This document shows positions 11,152-22,019 of a stretch of 64,000 bases of DNA, one piece after another (position 1 is the first letter of the stretch; each line of letters opens with the position of its first letter). Both the position numbers and the translations under genes were made by a program. The stretch covers positions 3,612,501 through 3,676,500 of the forward strand of contig NC_081820.1 in the NCBI RefSeq assembly GCF_030704535.1, in the 5' to 3' direction. The notes below the pieces were generated by a model that searched no databases, was not told the origin of the DNA, and worked only from the letters and a program-made list of their open reading frames with translations. The DNA comes from Vitis vinifera (lineage: Eukaryota > Streptophyta > Magnoliopsida > Vitales > Vitaceae).

Positions 11152-12351
11152 TTAAGACAACCCTTCTTCAAGATCCTCAAGACTTTCATTCAACTCGTCT
11201 TGCATATTCTGATCACAATGCTCCTCCACTAGAGTGTCAATAATGCATACCTCTTCTGGACCTTCTTCTTCTTCCGGAGTAATTAGCTTCTTTGACATAT
11301 GAAAGATATTAAGCTCAAGTGTCATGTTGCCAAAAGTGAGTTGCATAAGTCCATTCTTACAATTTATGATTGCATTTGAAGTAGCAAAAAATGGCCTTCC
11401 AAGGATGATAGGAACATAATTAGCTTCATTAACTAAAGGATCAGTATCAAGAACAACAAAATCTACTAGACAGTAGAAATTATCAACTTGAACTAAAACA
11501 TCCTCAATTATTCCCCTTGAAATTTTCACTGACCTATCGGCTAAAGATAGAGTGATTGATGTTGGCTTTAATTCACCAAGTCCCAATTGCTTATAAACAA
11601 AGTATGGTAACAAATTCACACTTGCTCCCAAATCTAACAAAGCTTTTTCCACTACCTTTCCTCCAATCATGACTGAAATGGTAGGACATCCCGGATCTTT
11701 GTACTTCAAAGGAGATTTGCATTGTATGATGGCACTTACTTGCTCAGTCAAGAAGGCTTTCTTATTCACATTCAACCCTCTTTTGATAGTACACAGGTCC
11801 TTTAAGAACTTTGCATATGATGGAACTTGCTTAATCATGTCCAACAATGGAATGTTGACCTTCACTTGCCTCAATACTTCAAGGATTTCTGATGCATTTT
11901 TTATCCCCTTTTTCCCATGCAAAGCTTGAGGAAAAGGTGGAGATGTGCGTTTCTTCATCAATTCTTCTTTAATAAGATCTTTCTCCTGATTTGCATTCAC
12001 TGTTGAAGCACGGTCCTCATTCCCTTCACTGATATCTTTCTTCTTTCCTTTTATTTCCTCCCTCTTCTTTGTCTCTTCTTCTTCCTTCTCTTCAACATAT
12101 AGCTTGGGTGTTGGTGACTCAACCTTTTTACCACTCCTTAGAGTGATCAAGGCTTTAACATCTCTCACCTGTGAAGATTCTCCCTCATGAGTTTCCACTT
12201 CGTGGGTACCCTTGGGGTTTTGGTAAGGTTGAGAAGGAAATCTACCCTTCTCTTGCACTGTGTTCAAATTAGTGAGCCTTGAGATTGAGTATTGGAGATT
12301 ATCTATCTTCTGAGATAATTCATTTTGCATCCCATCCATCCTTTTATTCAA
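11152..12351 (-). pseudogene. Athila gag C-terminal part and protease
   Basis: About 399 codons. The first half is charged and lysine/glutamate-rich, a gag-to-protease linker. The aspartic protease lies at about residues 215-340, with the active-site motif LLDLGASVNLLP (D-L-G in place of the more usual D-S/T-G, as is common in Athila relatives) and the ILGRPFFAT motif that forms the second signature. It is bordered by a TAA at 11152-11154 towards reverse transcriptase and by a stop towards gag. Confidence 0.85.
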
Positions 12352-12471
12352 AGTATTCTCTACACTGTCAATTCTTTGACTGAGTTGAGAGTTGATGGAT
12401 TTTTAGTCTCCAACAAAATCTTCCACAACTTTGCTGAGATTCACTATTGCTTGTTCAAGACTTGAAGCTTG

Positions 12472-13670
12472 TTAGGATGGTTGAGATGGTTGAGATGGTT
12501 GAGCCGGTTGTTGGTACTGAGGGGCTCTTGGCTTCCATGAAAATTTTGGATGATTCCTCCAGCTTGAGTTGTAAGTATTGCCATACGAAGCATTGCTATT
12601 GGGCTTGAATTGTCCAATGACATTTACTTGTTCTCCAAACATTTCTCTAGCTACTGGAATTGTAGGGCACTCCTCCACCAAGTGTTCATAAGATTGACAA
12701 ATAGAACATGGCTTTACTTGCACTGGTGTTTCAGCAACAGCTTGCACTTCATGCATCTTTTTCAATTCTAGCTCCTCCACTCTTCTTGTCATAGCTGCAA
12801 ATTTTGCTTTCATATCAACATCTTCATTCAAGGTGTACATCCCAACCTTAGCATGAAGAGCATTTGGTTGAGACTTCATCTTTCCCACTTCTCCTCTGTG
12901 CGGTTCATCCCATCCCCTTGAGACTTCAGCTACATAACTCAAGAAATCCATAGCTTCCTCAGGATTCTTACTCATGAAATCCCCTCCACACATTGTTTCG
13001 AGGAGTTGCTTCATTAAGGAAGACATCCCATCATAGAAATAACTCACCAACAGCCATGTATCAAAGCCATGGTGAGGACAAGCATTAATGGCTTCCATGT
13101 ATCTTTCCCAACACTCATAGAATTTCTCATTCTCTTTAGCTAAGAAGTTTGAAATTTGTCTTTTCAAGCCATTTGTTCTGTGAATAGGAAAGAACTTCTT
13201 GAGGAATTCAGCTTGTAAATCAGTCCAAGAACGGATACTCCTTGGCCTTAAAGAATTAAGCCAAATCTTGGCCTTATCCTTTAAAGTAAAAGGAAATAAT
13301 TTAAGCCTCATCAAGTCGATAGAAGCTCCTCCCTCTCGGAATGTATTACAAACATCTTCAAATTCCTTAATATGGGCATAGGGATTCTTTCCATTCCATG
13401 GAAAGTTGGTAGAAGTGGCACAATATGGGGTTTGATCACTAGCTGCTCTGTAGAGGGCACTATACATGATGGTGCACTCATACGAGGTGGATGCATGCGA
13501 TCCCTCATTGATCTGAATTCATTGGGATTGTCCTGATGACCATGGTGACTATGCTGATCCTCAGGTGTAGTTTCCATGGTGTTCAAGCTCAATTCCAACT
13601 CCTTGTTATGAGTTGTTTCAAGTTTAACAAGCCTTCCTCCACTATCTCGTATCCACTTTGGCATACACAA
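12472..13670 (-). pseudogene. Athila gag, frameshifted
   Basis: Gag capsid-type protein. The main block 12472-13467 has the retrotransposon gag domain (NPYAHIKEFEDVCNTFR, DKAKIWLNSL, EFLKKFFP) and a CSIC...H..C-type zinc-knuckle-like motif near residue 256. The N-terminal part lies in another frame at about 13395-13670 (MRDRMHPPRMSAPSCI, then HIVPLLPTFHGME). The frames cross near 13395-13400, so a frameshift splits the gene. The C-terminus is a run of Q-P-S repeats. Confidence 0.86.
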
Positions 13671-13894
13671 CTAGTATCAACTGTAACTAAAAAAAAATAA
13701 AAAACAGAGGAAAACAAAAACAAAGCTACCAAAAAGAGTTCGATTAACTAAAACTAATTTAAAAGCTATGCTAGAATATATACGAGTAAAAGAAAAAAAA
13801 ACTAAAAGAGTTAGTAAAATGAGAGAAAACTCACCAAACTTGTGATGAAAACCACAAGTACGCTGAAATAATATCACTATGAAGTTGGCACCTT
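13671..13894 (-). other. Athila 5' leader
   Basis: Non-coding leader between primer site and gag. Lacks a long frame with recognisable content. Confidence 0.5.
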
Positions 13895-13911
13895 CCCCGG
13901 CAACGGCGCCA
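13895..13911 (-). promoter_or_regulatory. Athila primer binding site (tRNA-Asp type)
   Basis: Minus strand reads TGGCGCCGTTGCCGGGG, two bases inside the LTR end. This matches the primer site typical of Athila elements, complementary to the 3' end of tRNA-Asp. Confidence 0.85.
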
Positions 13912-13913
13912 TT

Positions 13914-15776
13914 TGATTCGTTCCCAATTGGCGTCTTAGTTGATTCCTGTCCAGCTGGTGCTCTCTGATTGAGGAAGTGATCAACAAAATTTATAACCTA
14001 TATCACCATGCATCAGGATAGCTTTAGCTAATATAGCATAGTGGCTCTAGGATTGTTCACTGGGAAGGGTTTTCAACTCACAACTGATACCAATTCAAAG
14101 TTAAATTGGTGCTTTTTCATTTCAAGGTTAGCTTAAGAAATAAAACACAAACTTTGGTTAAACGAGGTTTTGTTTCAAGCTAACTAAAAAGAAAGTAATG
14201 GAAATTACTTATGAAGAAAAACATTCCTTGGAGGTTTAGGTTCACAGGGGAGGTTCCTTATGCAAAAACAGAGCTTCGATCATTTGGTTCATTTCCTCGC
14301 ATTAGAGAATTAACATATAGTTGATTCTCTAACCGGTGTTGTACAGATGTATCCTTTAAATGGATTTCAGCTCTAATTCCCTCTCACTGCTGCAACTTGC
14401 AATGGCTCGTGCCTCTCACCTAGCATTTGCCATTCAAGGTGATCTTTAACCTTGGACTTCCCTTCTCAAGCTCGCAAGAGATAACTAATGGATGTCTCCT
14501 TGGAGTCCAAAAGCTTACTAAGTGTTGGCAATTCTAGAAAATCCTACCTTCAAGTCACTTCCCAAAAGCTCGCAAGAGGTAAACTAGTGCATCTCTATGG
14601 ACGGAGATCACTTGCTTTACCAAGTGTTGGCTCAAGTGAATTGAAAGTGTTTTAAGTTAACTAAAAACATAGAAATCATTAAAGGATCACACTTTCTCTT
14701 CTTTAATGGCTGAAACCACAAAGCTATAAATTCTTGCACTTGGAACCTTTCCCGGCAACCTTAGCTCCAAGGAACTAAAAGTTTAGCCACTCATTCTCTG
14801 AGGAAACTTCCTTAGAGCTTGTTTGGCTAGTAAGAAAGCTAATGAGAAAATAAAAATATGAAGGAAAAACAGAGCAAGTGCTCTGTAAAATATATTTCTT
14901 CCTTCCGCTGATTACATCATTTTGTAAAGAAAATTACAAACTATATATATGAGGTTATTCACCCTTTGTTCTTACTTAAAGACTAAGGAATCCTATGATA
15001 GGTGGGTTACAAGGAGACTTTGGGAATTTAGACAACAAATATCTAAAGCAAAATATCTCAAGATGTCGATCGGAAATATCAGGAAGCTTCAGGAAAACAC
15101 CGCGGAACTGTATACTGAGAGAAAACTCTCCGGGTAAGCGCTATCAGAGGATCCAGATATGTCTAATCGGACAGAATTTCGGATGTGTTGTTCGGAGAAG
15201 GTGAAACGTCGTCCGGACATAATTCTTCCCCCAGGTGGAATGAGCTATGTCGCAAGGGGGACCGTCTACTTGTGCAAGGTGTAGGGACCCCTCCCCCTGA
15301 TGACACGGAGCGCGCAAGGCTATCCGGATCAACTCCATCCGGATTCCCCAAGAGGACATGTGGCGCACTCCCCTATCCGGACTCCCTCAGGGAGAAGCAC
15401 ACCACACTCATGATACCCCGGACGATAGCATATCCTATCCGGATGTATTGTTCGAATCATTGTTCCGCTGCCATCCGATGGTGTGTCCGGACGCCCTGTC
15501 CGGACATCTTTTGCTCCTTGCATTCCGGATTTGCTTATGGCAAAGGACTTCAAAGCTTCGGTTCTTCATGTTTCTAAGCTTTCCATTGCTTTGCCATGGA
15601 TTCCAAAGAACTCTCCTCAATCTCTAATTGCTTTGGTGATCAAAAAGCTATCAAAACACCAAAACTTAACACAATTTGATTAGAATTGATTGCAAGGGTC
15701 CTTAACATGTTAATTGGGTTAAAAGGTGATAACTACTACTCAAAAGTGTTTAAAAGAGTTAATTACAAGCTATCAA
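13914..15776 (-). repeat. Athila 5' LTR (right), end-truncated
   Basis: Matches 4715-6601 along its length, but stops at 'tatcaa' (15771-15776). The terminal 25 or so bases present in the other LTR (the part beginning TGATTACTACTC in sense) are absent and copia sequence follows directly. Several TCCGGA sites present in the left LTR read TTCGGA, TCCAGA or TTCGAA here. Confidence 0.87.
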
Positions 15777-18060
15777 ATACCTATATTATGACGGTGTGGT
15801 AACCGTTTCATGAATGGATCAGGTTCCAAATTAAGAACACCCTCAACAGACGACGATTGGTTTGGTATTTCAGTGAAGACATCTTCAGACCCAAATTGTT
15901 TAGATGGTGGTGATGGTTCATTACTACTTGGTTCCAAAGTTGTACCACTCATATCCAACTCACCCGCTTCCTGGTTCACTAGTTCAGATTGTCCAAATTC
16001 ATCCTCCTTAGAGATATGATAATCATAATCGAGAGTCTAAATTTCCCCTCCTCCCGAAGTTCAAACTCAAATGAAAAATACATTGAATCTTTATGAAACA
16101 CTGCATCCATTATAATAAACGTTCATCGAGTTGGAGGATGGTAACATCAATATCCTTTTTTGTGCAATGCATATCCAACAAACACACATTGCAATACACG
16201 GGAAGTTAACTTGGTGCATTGGTGTTTGTGTAGATGCACAAATGCCACGCAACCAAAAACACGAAGAGGTAGATTTGGGACGGTTGGGGCAACTACAGCA
16301 TTAGTAAGAACTTGGAGAGGTGTTTGGAAGTTAATTGAGCTGGAAGATACCCGATTGATCAAGTATGCAGCAGATGTGATTGCTTCTCCCTAATAAGATA
16401 TCGGTATTTTTGCTGCTATCAAGGAAGCACGAACAACCTCTAACAAGTGCCGATTTTTCCGTTCAGCGACTCCATTTTGCTGAGGTGTATTGGAACAAGT
16501 AGTCTGATGAATGATGCCATGTCCTTCCAAATACTTTTGAAGATTAGAACTCTGATATTCTCCACTATTATGGCTACGCAGAACCCGAACCTTTGCATTG
16601 TACTGAGTTTCAATCATTTTATGAAATTTTTGAAACAAGTTCACTTCATCTTTGGTCTTCATCAAGCATAACCATGTCATTCTGGTACAATCATCAATAA
16701 AAGTAACAAACCAACGGGAAACCACTCAAAGTTAGGACTTTGGATGGGCCCCAAACATCAGAATGTATAACCATAAAAGGAAATAGACTTTTATTCAAAA
16801 TTAACGGAAACGAAGCACGATGACTTTTAGCCAATTCATAAATATCACAATAGAAACCAGAAATATCACTCTTTGCAAATAAACTATGAAACAATTTTTT
16901 TAAATAACCAAAGGAAGCATGTCCCAAACTCGATGCCACAACCAAATTTCATACTTTTTCTTCTCCCCCTCAGATCCATCTGCCATCAAGGCTTGTCGCA
17001 ACTTATTTGAATCCTTTGACTGCAAGTCCAAGTAATAGAGTTTTCCTTGCTTAATACCACAACCAATCGTCTGTCTTGTTTGGATGTCCTTAAAAACACA
17101 AAATTCAAGCCAAAAAAATGACAATACAAGATAAGGCTGCAGTTTGAGAAACTGACAAAAGATTGTAATCTAAAGATGGAACAACTAAAACAGAATCCAA
17201 ATTCAAAGTATCAGTAAGAGTTAAGGATCATTCCCCAATGACTGGGGTTGTGTTACCATTGGCTGTGGAAACAATTTTTTGTGAGGAAGGTCTAAGGGGT
17301 GAGACCTGTCTAAAATCAAAAATCATATGATCTGTAACACTAAAATCAATTATCCATGCACTATTAATAACTGATGTAGAAGTATTTAAAAAATTACCAC
17401 CATAATCTGTAGCGGCTACCAATGCAGAGGCTTTCTCAACAACATTAGCCTCTATTTTTATTTCAGTAACAGCTGCAGTCGAGGTTTTCTTGGAATCCTT
17501 CTTTTGTTGATCACGATTATGATCCCACCAGTTTGGATATCCCACAATTTCAAAGCAACAACTCTTGGTATGACTAGTCTTATTGTAGTGAGTGCATTTG
17601 AATGTTGACTTATCAATATTAGGGTCTGTCTGAGAATGGTTGGTCTTGGATTGGTCCTGCCAATTCTGGGTTGATCGCTATCAGACTACCATAACAAAAG
17701 TGTCAGGGTTGTCAGATTCTGCTTTCATACTAGCATGATGCACTGCCTTTCGTCAAATCAGTGCATAGCATTCTTCCAAATCGAGAAGAGGATCTTTGCA
17801 TAGAATCTCTCCTCGAACTTGCTCAAAGTCACCATCCAATCCAACAAGAAAGATGTGCACCCATTGTCGTTCAATGGATTTTCGGTATGCTGCAATGTCC
17901 TCAAGGTCTTTCATGACTACCTTATCCCGATGATCCAATTTGCAAAAAATTTTAGTTAACTCTCCATAATATTCAGAAAGAGACCTGCCACTTTGTTTGG
18001 CAGTGAAGGTTTTTTTATTCAAAGTGAAAACTTATAATTCATCACTTCCATCATAGAAGG
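15777..18060 (-). pseudogene. Copia gag, protease and integrase region
   Basis: Minus-strand 5' half of the copia coding region. 17753-18022 is gag (LSEYYGELTKIFCKLD). 17228-17545 covers the protease, where the active-site motif reads WIIDFSVTDHM instead of the usual D-S-G-A. 16694-17124 holds the pre-integrase domain (LWHRVWD) in broken frames. 16390-16725 is the integrase core (FIDDCTRMTWL, HQTTCSNTPQQNGVAERKNRH); the second catalytic Asp is replaced by His (LRSHNSGEY). 16147-16362 and 15777-15979 are the integrase C-terminal extension. Many stops and the loss of two catalytic residues show this copy is dead. Confidence 0.86.
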
Positions 18061-18430
18061 TCTTTGGTAATGCACTCCACATTTCTTAAGCGATGGGTAA
18101 GCGTAAGTAACCTTTCATAATTTTTGGACTCATAGACATTAACAACCATCTCTTCACCTTCTAATTCTCAGCATACCATTTTTCATATCCATCTTCTGAC
18201 TCTTTTGGTAGATTTGTCTTACCTCAAATGTAGGAAAGCTTTTCCAGTTCGGCAATATGCATCTCCACGAGTTGTGACCAAACGTCATAGTTTGATTCAG
18301 TCAAAATAATTCATGGATTAAACGTACCTTCAAATTGAAAAACAATAGTATTTTTTTCACTTTTTTTTTTTTTTATCGCGAAGGAGGGCCGATGGCTAGC
18401 CTTATTGACAAAATATCCAAGATTTCAGTT

Positions 18431-18447
18431 CCATGGCTCTAATACCA
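18431..18447 (-). promoter_or_regulatory. Copia primer binding site (tRNA-iMet type)
   Basis: Minus strand reads TGGTATTAGAGCCATGG directly next to the LTR end. It matches the copia consensus TGGTATCAGAGC with one change. Confidence 0.85.
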
Positions 18448-18641
18448 TCTTCAAATTGATGAATGGTAGTTTTTCATTAATTTTTTCATTCGTTCATGTA
18501 CAGAGTATATATAGAGGGTAATCACCATTCTAAGAATGGGAAAGAATGATACAAGGAGAAAATAACAACTAATATCCTAATATCTCAACATTTCTAATAT
18601 CGTAACTTTCCTAATATCTAAACATTCCTAATATCTCAACA
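18448..18641 (-). repeat. Copia 5' LTR (right)
   Basis: 194-bp LTR, partner of 3348-3524. It is followed by target duplication CCATT at 18642-18646. Confidence 0.87.
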
Positions 18642-18646
18642 CCATT

Positions 18647-18695
18647 ATTATCTATCAAGCAATGTATAAAGGTGCTTTTGATGCTAGTCCATAGC
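18647..18695 (+). mobile_element. Continuation of the old copia gag fragment
   Basis: The plus strand reads in gag frame (IYQAMYKGAFDAS) and continues the domain that breaks off at 3342. It joins GLP-2 promoter sequence at about 18695. Confidence 0.6.
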
Positions 18696-18783
18696 AAAAA
18701 TAGTTGTAGCCAACATAGCACTTCATTGCAGTAGTAAATTTGTTGCTCTTTCCTCAGATTTTTTGAGAATCCATTGCATAGAC

Positions 18784-19080
18784 ATGAAGAAGATGGTAGT
18801 TAACACTGTTGCATACATTGCACTCTTAGCTATGGCATTTTCTCTTGCCTCTGCCCCTGATCCCAGTCCTCTTCAGGACTTTTGTGTAGCTGTTAACGAT
18901 ACAAACATCGGTGGTATGATAATCATGTCCTCTCTCTACTCTTCTTGTCCATTTGAGATTCATTATCTAACCTATACATTGATCTTTCCAAGGCTTCATT
19001 AGTCCTAATATATTTGTTGCTTTGGAGTGTTTGTGAATGGGAAATTCTGCAAAGATCCAAAACTTGGACCCCAAATGGGT
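18784..19080 (+). pseudogene. GLP-2, germin-like protein pseudogene (truncated)
   Basis: Exon 1 (18784-18913, 130 bases) is intact: signal peptide MKKMVVNTVAYIALLAMAFS followed by the [16 protein letters not shown] start of the mature protein. Donor GT is at 18914 and the acceptor AG at 19026-19027. Exon 2 begins at 19028 with [13 protein letters not shown] and then shifts frame (one base lost near 19064, where GLP-3 has GCGACCCC). After about 45 bases the similarity to germins ends completely, so both cupin boxes are missing. The promoter is replaced about 140 bases upstream by retroelement DNA. I infer a dead gene. Confidence 0.87.
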
Positions 19081-19690
19081 CCAACTTTGCCTTGATTTTG
19101 TGGCCCACTTGATCTCTTCAAATTTCAAAACTTGGTTAAGTTTTTGGGGTAGACCAACATTATTCCTTATACAACATCAATTTTCTTTTTCTTTTTTTTT
19201 TTTATCAATTTGTTTTGTATTGGCTTCTACATTCCCAACTTTATGTTTATTCGAAGCTTTTACTTTTTGTCCAAACACTTGATTTTTGTTCCTAGTTAGA
19301 AAGCATTAGACACCTAAAAATCTTGTCTGTCATGCCTCCTTAACACATCAAATAAACCTAGAATTTGGAACCAATACTCATCACATCTAAAAGATTTAGC
19401 TTCTACCTTGCTATCTTTTTTATTTAGGCGTAGGACAATATGCTCATGATCTGAGCCAATGATCAGAACCAACGTTGTTAACGTAAGTGGTGGAAAGGAA
19501 TTTATGTTTGGATTTGTATGTTTATTAATATATATTTTGGATAATATTTCGAGTTACCTAGCCAGCTAACAGGTCTGATATATAAGAAGCATGTTTTTCA
19601 TTCATTTATTCTGGTGTAATAGTTTAACGATGTCCCACGCAATCTACCAGGTCTGTGAAGAATGACATTAAAATAGCATTCCAAGAAATG
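19081..19690. other. Sequence between GLP-2 and GLP-3
   Basis: No gene seen. Contains a poly-T run near 19190-19202. A segment near 19540-19660 (TTACCTAGCCAGCTAACAGGTCTG) matches the GLP-1 and GLP-4 upstream regions. Confidence 0.5.
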
Positions 19691-19699
19691 TGTTAATGC

Positions 19700-20405
19700 G
19701 GTATCGGACGGAGACCAATCACCAAGGACCCACGATGTAAACGCCCAAATTTAAGATTAAAAAGTCCCGAGAGGAACTAACTTTCTGGGTATGAGATGTG
19801 TTCCAAAGCACCTTTGAAGTTATGATGAAGAGATTTTCTGGGTATAGCTGTTTAACCTTCTACACATATAGGAATGAGACCATTTCCACAAGTGGGCCTC
19901 TAGAAAAAGTGTTTTCTTGTTCCAAAGAAATACCTCAGATGATCCTGTCTTTTAATTTTATTTTATTTTTAACGAAATTCAAAACATGCTGCACTCTTCT
20001 TTTTTTTATATGCGGAGACCAAACAGATCACTGAGATATCATATCAATGGATATAACATGCTGCACTCTTCTTTTTTTTATTGGGTATAAAATGTTTTAT
20101 TGGGTATGGTCAAAGAAATCATCCTCTCATCCAGCTTTCTTATTGAACTTACACCATATATGAACTAATCCAGATATAACTTCATGATATATACACTGGG
20201 TTATAGGAAATGGTCTTGTGATGATCATCAACCAGCATAACATCATGCACTGCGTAATTATTAATTATGCAGAAAGACTGAATTAATAATGTTGTTACTT
20301 GCTATAGTCAATATTTAAATGGTTATAGAAATTAACAGGCTAAGACAAACTTCGAGGACTTCGTAATTTAGATAATTGTTTTTTCATTTAGATTAGAATA
20401 GTTAA
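19700..20405 (+). repeat. Duplicated GLP intergenic region (copy 2)
   Basis: Matches 2324-2768 and 26624-27170 in the same orientation. Unlike those copies, it is not followed by a copia LTR after 'gattagaatagttaa' but leads straight into the GLP-3 promoter. It therefore shows the empty site of that insertion. Confidence 0.7.
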
Positions 20406-20437
20406 TATAAGACTGCTTCAAAGTTAAGAGACTCCAC

Positions 20438-20445
20438 TATAAATA
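20438..20445 (+). promoter_or_regulatory. TATA box of GLP-3
   Basis: TATAAATA, 76 bases before the start codon, in the conserved context CTATAAATAGACAAT shared with the other GLP promoters. Confidence 0.75.
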
Positions 20446-20513
20446 GACAATCAATACTCGATGCTAATTCATATCAGAAATAGCTCTACCAACATAACAC
20501 TTTTTGCATAGAT

Positions 20514-21309
20514 ATGAAGAAGATGGTAGCTAATACCCTTGCATACATTGCACTCTTCGCTATGGCATTTTCTCTTGCCTATGCCTCCGATCCCAGTCCT
20601 CTTCAGGACTTCTGTGTAGCTGTTAACGATACAAATGCTGCTGGTATAATCATGTCCTCTCTACTCTTCTTCTCCATTTGAGATTCATTCTCTAACCTAT
20701 ACACTGATCTTTCCAAGGCTGCGTTAGTCCTAATTTATTTGTTGCTTTGCAGTGTTTGTGAATGGGAAATTCTGCCAAGATCCAAAGCTTGCGACCCCAA
20801 ATGATTTCTCCTTTTCAGGGCTTCGTCTTCCTGGAAATACATCAAACCAACTTGGGTCCATGGTCACACCAGCAAGCGTGGCACAGATACCTGGACTCAA
20901 CACCCTTGGCGTTTCCCTGGCTCGGGTTGACTATGCGCCATATGGTCTCAACCCTCCCCACACCCACCCTCGTGCCACAGAGATCCTCACTGTCTTGGAG
21001 GGGACACTTTATGTGGGCTTTGTCACCTCTAATCCTGACAACCGCCTCATCTCCAAGGTCCTTTACAAAGGAGACGTGTTCGTCTTCCCACAAGGTCTCA
21101 TTCACTTCCAGCTCAATGTGGGAACAACAAACGCAGTGGCCATTGCTTCATTGAGTAGCCAGAACCCAGGCGTGATCACTATTGCACGTGCAGTGTTTGG
21201 ATCAAAGCCAGCAATATCAGTTGATGTTCTGACAAAGGCCTTCCAACTGGACAAGGATGTGGTTGCCAATCTTCAATCCAAATTCTGGACTGACAACCAC
21301 ACCTATTAG
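20514..21309 (+). CDS. GLP-3, intact germin-like protein
   Basis: Two exons, 20514-20643 and 20753-21309, with GT at 20644 and AG at 20751-20752, giving 228 residues, a normal length for this family. Residues 1-24 form a signal peptide (start [19 protein letters not shown]), so the product is secreted to the cell wall. The two conserved Cys (DFC and KFC) can form the germin N-terminal disulfide, and N-D-T and N-T-S are possible glycosylation sites. Cupin box 1 (HTHPRATE) gives two His and Glu of the metal site; box 2 ([10 protein letters not shown]) gives the third His. Germins are manganese-binding homohexamers; which activity this one has cannot be read from the sequence. It is the only locus here with no lesion. 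The start was chosen because the signal peptide begins there and a TATA box lies 76 bases upstream. Confidence 0.93.
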
Positions 21310-21660
21310 AATGATTCACCTTGCACATCTACCTATTCATATGAATAGATACCACTTCAATGTACCGATTACTTAGATGTCACTTTGCATATCCTCTTAG
21401 AATAAAGGCGTTTGTTATGCACATGCAGTGTCTCAATTCCCTGAAGTATGATTGCTTCACAGCTGTCACTGCAGAATAGGCAAACTTGTGCCCATTGATC
21501 ATATGTTATAATAAAATTTTTTTTTTCTTAAGTCTCAGTCAGCTTAATGTATATCATTGGCTCATTACTCATCCGTGTAAGCTCTTGGAGTAATTGGTAA
21601 TTGAATTTGGTACTGCAAACTTAGTTTATAGAAATATTGAGTTCAAATTTAACAATTCGA
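21310..21660. other. GLP-3 3' flank
   Basis: No gene. The first 100 bases match the 3' flank of the plus-strand GLP-6 relic. Confidence 0.5.
21401..21406 (+). terminator. Possible GLP-3 polyadenylation signal
   Basis: An AATAAA lies about 92 bases after the stop codon, in 'cttagaataaaggcg'. A matching AATAAAG occurs 3' of the plus-strand GLP-6 fragment. Confidence 0.55.
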
Positions 21661-21669
21661 TTGAATTAG

Positions 21670-22015
21670 GCTATGTGGAAGTCCATGATAAAAGAAGATT
21701 TTCTCACTATCAAAGGTTTATCAGATACTCTTCAGGGTGAAAAAGCCCAACCTGAGGATGTTTTTGACTTGGAATAGAAGAAGATGAACAAAATTGTCTA
21801 TATTAGGCAATGTATTGATGATACATCCTCATGCCATGAGGTGGAAAATGAAATAAATGTCTATGAATTCTGAAAGAAGTTGGAGTCAATGTTTGAACAA
21901 AAAACTGTTGGGAATAAAATTTTCTTGTTGAAGAAGTTAGTGAACATGGAGTTAAAGGAAGGAATTTCAATAACTGCTCACTTGAATACCTTTTCGAGTA
22001 TGGTAAATTAGTTGT
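21670..22015 (+). pseudogene. Copia gag fragment
   Basis: In the plus frame this reads as a copia gag piece (MIKEDFLTIKGLSDTLQG, then QPEDVFDLE, then a KKLESMFEQKTVGNKIFLLKKL-type block shortened here by stops). Three in-frame stops are visible. It has the opposite orientation to the remnant that follows. Confidence 0.65.
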
Positions 22016-22019
22016 TACG

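Larger units (their letters stand above)
4715..15776 (-). mobile_element. Ty3/gypsy Athila-type retrotransposon
   Basis: Minus-strand gypsy element of about 11.06 kb with 1.86-1.89-kb LTRs. Gag has the Athila-like DKAKIWLNSL motif, and the primer site TGGCGCCGTTGCCGGGG is of the tRNA-Asp type used by Athila elements. Internal order is gag, protease, reverse transcriptase, RNase H, integrase, then about 1.5 kb without a long reading frame before the 3' LTR. No envelope-like gene is visible there. The coding region has a frameshift in gag and at least three nonsense codons in pol, so the element is not autonomous now. Its right border is truncated (see the finding on the deletion). Confidence 0.9.
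3348..18641 (-). mobile_element. Ty1/copia retrotransposon, interrupted by a gypsy element
   Basis: Minus-strand copia element with LTRs at 3348-3524 and 18448-18641, a perfect CCATT target duplication, a methionine-initiator-type primer site inside the right LTR and a polypurine tract beside the left LTR. Its domains run gag, protease, integrase, reverse transcriptase, RNase H, the normal copia order. An Athila-type gypsy element (4715-15776) sits in the coding region, and about 430 bases between the end of integrase and the YVDD part of reverse transcriptase are missing at that junction. The element lies inside an older copia gag fragment and ends about 140 bases before the GLP-2 start codon. 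Confidence 0.9.

Noticed and set aside
20514-21309. Calling GLP-3 an oxalate oxidase.
   Set aside because: The sequence supports the germin-like family, but activity cannot be assigned from it; most dicot germin-like proteins tested lack oxalate oxidase activity.
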